From positions 129,852 through 193,851 of the forward strand of contig BCIH01000013.1 of NCBI GenBank assembly GCA_002897115.2: DNA of 64,000 nucleotides. Reading direction: 5' to 3'. A program made the translations under genes and the position numbers. The notes under the pieces were generated by a model that had not been told where the DNA came from, did not search any database, and saw nothing but the letters and a program-made list of their open reading frames with translations. How positions within the stretch are numbered: position 1 is the first letter of the stretch; each line of letters starts with the position of its first letter. Below are positions 60,185-64,000 of this stretch, piece by piece. The stretch is from Prototheca cutis. Its lineage: Eukaryota; Chlorophyta; Trebouxiophyceae; Chlorellales; Chlorellaceae.

Positions 60185-61244
60185 GTGAGTCTATTGTTGG
60201 GGGGAAGGGAGTTGTGCGACAATGGACCGGGGGTGTACGCATGTGATGGGTGGATGGTGGCATGCCGACTGCGCCTGCACATGCCATCCGCTTTGTCGCC
60301 AAGCCAATAACCGTCACACACGCAAAAAGAAGACCACTGACGCACGGACAGACCTCTCCCGCTGTTTGATGCGCAGAGCTGACGGCGTGGCGCTGCAGTC
60401 TGTGCCCGTGCCTCGGCCGCTGCCAATCTCCGGCAACGGGAATGACTGACAGGCGATCCGTGCTGGTCCTGCCAAAAGCATGGGACGTTGGAGGTGTGGA
60501 CTGCGCCTTTGAAGGCGTCTCCAGGCGCCCCCTTGTTACTCCTGGCAAAGTGGGCGGCATCATCACCCCACCCTCTCGCCAGGGTCTCGGAAGCGCAGCC
60601 CGCCCTGTGATGCGCCGACTTGGAGCGGGCGCCATTCGTCAGTCATCCGCAAACTTCGCTAGAGTGACCCCTGCCTCCGCTGGCTTACGTACGACGATCG
60701 GCGCTTGCGAACGACCGTGTTTGTCCGCCGCTGTTGCTGATTGCAGTATGCCGGGTGATCGCAGTCACCCCCTCTTTATCTCATTGGGAATGCCCATGCA
60801 GCGACCATTGACAGTACCCCTTGCAGATCCACTTGCCACGTGCTTGCCCTAGCTCATTTGTTGTACATGAGTCTACTGGCCAGATTCTGGAGGGTGGAAG
60901 TAAACGACGATGCCTCTGGGTACGGGGGTTGTCGGGGGGGGGACTGACAGCCGCACAGCCTGCGGGCCTCTCGGCATTGGGCCTGGACACTGCTTCGCCC
61001 ACCGACAAGAAGCCCTCTGCAGGCCAGGGCGGAAACAGCAAGGGAATGGTCGGGTCGGAGCCGCATGGATGGGCGTCAGAAAAAGGCGCTGACAGGAGAA
61101 GGACGCTGGAGACGGTGGTGATGATGCAGGGAAATGGGCCTGTCGGTCCTTTCGGGAGGCAATCGCCAACAGCACAGAAGCCGAGGTCTCTCTTGCTCCG
61201 TGCGGAAAAGAAAAAACGGCGCGGCTCGACCATCGAAGACCGCG
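60185..61244. other. Kinase 3' exon/UTR and convergent spacer
   Basis: The first 200 bases are the last kinase intron. Around 60370-60449 one frame reads DGVALQSVPVPRPLPIS before a stop, which looks like the true C-terminal exon but does not match in phase from any good acceptor. The rest shows nothing. Confidence 0.35.
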
Positions 61245-62239
61245 TCAGTCATTGCCTGCCATCTCCAGCGCCTGCTGTCGGCGCCGCATGGCCGCGGCGA
61301 AATCTTCCTGCAGACCCGTGCTCTGCAGACCCTGCCGCAGTTCGGGCGGCGGGATGGCAGGCGTCCGCCGCAGCGTCGCCCGCGCTGTCGCCGCCGGACC
61401 TTCGCCCTGGTCATCGTCCCTCGCCCCGCTGATGTGGCGCAGCGGCGTGACCGGGGCGCCACCGGGGCCCTCGGCCCGGGACCGGGCCACCTCCAGCGCT
61501 GCAGGGCTGGCCGTGGCGGCCAGGACAGGCTTTGACCCAGGCGTCATCCGTGGCAGCACCAGGCCTGAACCCAGAGCGGGGATGCCACCCATGCGCGACA
61601 TGCGGTCCTCCAGTGACCGCAGCGTCACGCCGAATGGCGTGCTGACCTCAGATTTCCGAGCCTGTCGCTTTTAAAATGGGGAGGGGCAATGTGCACAGGT
61701 GCATGGGCTGTGCCTGGGGGCCCGCCCATGGACCCGGATACCCAATGTCTGGGACTGTTGAGTGCAGGCCCATGCGTTGCTACATGACCCGTTACCCGGC
61801 ATTCATCCATGGAAAGCGACATGAAAGATCCAGTGCGCAATGAATGGCAGCCCATGTGCAGAGTTGACTGCATATGCGGGGCTGGAAGACCCTTCACCGC
61901 GAAAAAAGTGATCCTGCCCTCTCCTCTCAGCGGTAACAGCCAAGCATACGTCCCAAAGGTCACCTTGGCATCCTGGGAGTCTTCTTCCTCCTCATCCTCG
62001 CCCAATAGGACAGCCCATTCCTGGCACTGCTCCCTGTGCCACCTCTGGCAGGCATTTCGCTGCCGGGACAGAAAGGAGTGCAGTTCTCGGCGGGGGATCT
62101 CTCCGATCTGCACCATGCTCTCATCAATCTGTCGTTGAAGGGTCTCCAAGGACATCTGGATGCGCCGGAGGGCATCCTTGGACTGCGTGCGGGTCAGCGA
62201 CCCGGCCAAGGGGGACCCCAAGCTCTCGGGGGAGGCCAT
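61245..62239 (-). CDS. Coiled-coil protein, family not recognised
   Basis: Two exons, 61964-62239 and 61245-61661, are joined at phase 0 (donor AAG|GTGACC, acceptor ACAG|GCT) and give 230 residues. The first 92 are helical with heptad-like spacing: KDALRRIQMSLETLQRQIDE, then RRELHSFLSRQRNACQRW, then an acidic GEDEEEED patch. The second exon starts STPFGVTLRSLEDRMSRMG and continues through a Gly/Ala/Pro-rich stretch to a basic helical end (EDFAAAMRRRQQALEMAG). No catalytic motif or membrane segment is present. It could be a structural or adaptor protein. Start codon and splice sites are good, so the gene call is firmer than any function. Confidence 0.6.
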
Positions 62240-62581
62240 CCCCAGTTCCCGGCCGTGTCGTTCCAGGGCCTGGCAGGAGGGACGGCACTGCCGAAATGTT
62301 CGACACGTTGACAGTGGTGGTCAGAAAAATTGCAGGGCTGTGATAACACACTTCATAATGGTCCATTCAAACCTCTCTGTGGTGAGGTGTCCCGACTTTG
62401 CAGAACTGGGCGATCGAAGTCGAGGTAATTTCGGCTTACTCATGCAGCGGGCGAGAATTGGTCCAGCACGGCCATGCCCTGGCATGGAACACCGTGTCAT
62501 CCCTCTTGTGTGCATACTTTATTTTGGGTGCAACTGTTTCATCGACCAAGGCCCTCGCGCCTCGTATCCACAGCTCTCGCC
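62240..62581. promoter_or_regulatory. Divergent promoter region (coiled-coil gene / TIM13)
   Basis: 342 bp separate opposite start codons. No specific element was identified. Confidence 0.35.
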
Positions 62582-63248
62582 ATGGACTCCTTCGGTGCTA
62601 GCGGCGCTGGCCAGGGCGTGAACGAGGGCCAAGTCATGGATGCGGTATGCATGCGTTGTGCGGAGTGTGCCTGTTATGATGACTGTAGCTGGGAAGGCAA
62701 TGGGCCGTTACCCGTCCGCTGGGCCAGCGCATGGGATGTACGGCCCCGCGCGGTGTGCTCGGAAAACTTGTCATACCTCGATCAGGTGCAAGCGGAGCCG
62801 CTGCAGTGACTTGCTCTGCATCCCTTGGACACGATGCGCAGATTAAGCAGGAAATGGCTGTGGCTTTCCTTCAAGAGTTTTACCAGGTGCGCATTGTTGA
62901 AGTCAGTGTTGTGATGGGGTGGGTGGTGGGGGTCGGCCTGGAGGCTTCAGTTCCGCCTCCCACCATGCTGCTCTCCCCTTCACTCATCGCAGACTGTGCG
63001 CGACAAGTGTTTCAAAGCCTGCATCACCAAGCCCTCCAGCAGCCTGAGCAGCAGCGAGCAGCAGTGTCTGGCCCGGTGTTGCGACCGCTACGCTGAGGTG
63101 CGCCGGGGTTTTCAGGGGGATGCATGGGTTTTTTTTGTTGGTTTGTGAGTTTCTCCCATTACCTAACACGTGATGCCTTGCCAATTGTTGCCCGCAGGCG
63201 ACCCAGGTAGTCACCAAGGCGACCCTTGAGATGAGCGGGTACCAGTGA
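62582..63248 (+). CDS. TIM13: Mitochondrial small TIM chaperone Tim13
   Basis: Four exons (62582-62644, 62842-62886, 62993-63097, 63198-63248) close in phase and give 87 residues, the normal size. The twin CX3C signature is intact: DKCFKACITK and QQCLARCCDRY, separated by a Ser-rich KPSSSLSSSE loop. Preceding IKQEMAVAFLQEFYQ and following ATQVVTKATLEM helices match the Tim8/Tim13 side of the family, and DKCFK.CI.KP.SSL is closest to Tim13. With Tim8 it would form the intermembrane-space hexamer that chaperones hydrophobic precursors to the TIM22 or SAM complexes. Import would follow the MIA40 disulfide relay, consistent with absence of a presequence. Confidence 0.9.
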
Positions 63249-63480
63249 GCCCATTCACGGGTTCTCCTTTTTTGTGCCCCCTTGCTTCCGTGGATGTAAG
63301 AATCTCACGAGGCCAGGCCTGGTGTACAGGTGCCGACGTTGCAGCGATCAGCACAGGGTGAGTCGTGGGGAGTCAATCGCGGGCCTCAAGGGGACGTGGC
63401 AGCGGCTCCTGATCAGATAGAATGGCGTGCTCGGATAGCACGGCGGCCGCACCCGTTTCAATTCTAATCGCCTTTTGGCC

Positions 63481-64000
63481 CTAGAGGGGCCGCTTGGCGG
63501 GCCGCCCGGGCAGACGTGGGTACTTGTCCGGGGTGGGTCCCACCTTGCGAATGACCAAGGCGGTGCGGGGCAGGCCCGTGCCGGCCATGCTGTGCACACT
63601 GTGCAGTGCCTCCATANACCCACCCAGCTCGGCGATGGCCGGCAACGCAGCGGCGACCTCGGCCTCCGGGGTGGGACCCTTGGCGGCCACGAGCAGGCCG
63701 CCCTGGGCCACCAGCGGCAGACACAGCTCCGCCAGCACACGCGTCTCCGCCACTGCCCGTGCCAGTGCGAGCTGGAAAGTGCCGCGGAGCGAGCCGTCGC
63801 GCCCGGCGGCCTCGGCGGAGGAACACACCACCCGCGCATTGCCCACGCCCGCGGCCGCGAGCGCCGCCTCCAGGAAATGTGTGCGCTTGGCCATGGAGTC
63901 CAGCAGCGTCACTCGCCAGTCGGGACGGGCGATGGCCAGCACGACCCCGGGCAAGCCCGCGCCCGAACCCACGTCGATGACATGGAGTGGACCGGGTGGT
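63481..64000 (-). CDS. rsmG: 16S rRNA (guanine527-N7)-methyltransferase RsmG/GidB, 5' end outside window
   Basis: An open frame enters from the window edge and stops at 63481-63483. It carries the class I methyltransferase SAM motif HVIDVGSGAGLPGVVLAI, then WRVTLLDSMAKRTHFLE (the acidic residue after motif I), ARVVCSSAEAAG, FQLALARAVAE and GGLLVAAKGPTPEAE. These are the standard RsmG blocks in order. A bacterial-type rRNA methyltransferase in an algal nuclear genome should act on plastid (or mitochondrial) ribosomes, so a transit peptide is expected in the missing upstream part. The C-terminus (PTPDKYPRLPGRPAKRPL) with PDKYPR.PG.P is characteristic of the family. It converges on TIM13. Confidence 0.9.
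   Translation of the reverse strand, partial: PPGPLHVIDVGSGAGLPGVVLAIARPDWRVTLLDSMAKRTHFLEAALAAAGVGNARVVCSSAEAAGRDGSLRGTFQLALARAVAETRVLAELCLPLVAQGGLLVAAKGPTPEAEVAAALPAIAELGGXMEALHSVHSMAGTGLPRTALVIRKVGPTPDKYPRLPGRPAKRPL

Noticed and set aside
60442..60852. 136-codon plus-strand frame after the kinase
   Set aside because: No motif is present, it overlaps the likely kinase 3' end and UTR, and the start context is not convincing.

Overview
The window is nuclear DNA from a green alga, most likely a trebouxiophyte (Chlorella-like). The coding sequence is GC-rich with many short GT-AG introns. The proteins are plant-like: a HASTY-type exportin-5, an arginine-rich tandem CCCH zinc finger protein, an SGR2-type DDHD phospholipase and a Raf-like kinase. 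Extracellular Ser-Pro-rich glycoproteins and microsatellites are common. The assembly is draft quality, with scattered N bases. Gene models were built by hand: splice sites were chosen so that reading phase closes across every exon and the joined protein matches its family where one is recognised.

Layout. 0-5 kb: a SET-domain protein cut by the window edge, a small membrane protein, a four-segment membrane protein and an F-box candidate. 5.8-14.8 kb: exportin-5, then a tandem CCCH zinc finger protein. 15.6-22.8 kb: a 14-exon DDHD phospholipase and, divergent from it, an N6-methyl-AMP deaminase. 23.3-32.7 kb: two tandem genes for secreted, probably GPI-anchored proteins built from FN3-like modules and Ser-Pro linkers. 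33.4-38.2 kb: the ZW10 tethering/kinetochore protein and a 2-oxoglutarate/Fe(II) oxygenase. 39-40.5 kb: an unrecognised three-exon gene whose first intron carries, on the other strand, a decayed Fanzor/TnpB-like C-terminus. 41-48.4 kb: a serine carboxypeptidase, a YbaK-domain protein and the ribosome-biogenesis factor YTM1/WDR12. 48.7 kb: an apparent circularly permuted tRNA-Trp(CCA) gene. 49.3-52.4 kb: two distantly similar secreted proteins with a gene relic between them. 53.4-64 kb: a UPF0390 protein, a large Raf-like kinase with a WD-like region, a coiled-coil protein, TIM13 and the 5'-truncated methyltransferase RsmG.

The genes are mostly independent housekeeping and secretory-pathway genes, not a pathway cluster. 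Loose themes are membrane traffic (ZW10, DDHD phospholipase), cell surface (the FN3-like pair and the second secreted pair), RNA biology (exportin-5, CCCH protein, YTM1, RsmG, permuted tRNA) and organelle import (TIM13). The two most unusual items are the permuted tRNA gene at 48696-48784 and the Fanzor-like remnant at 39987-40154.
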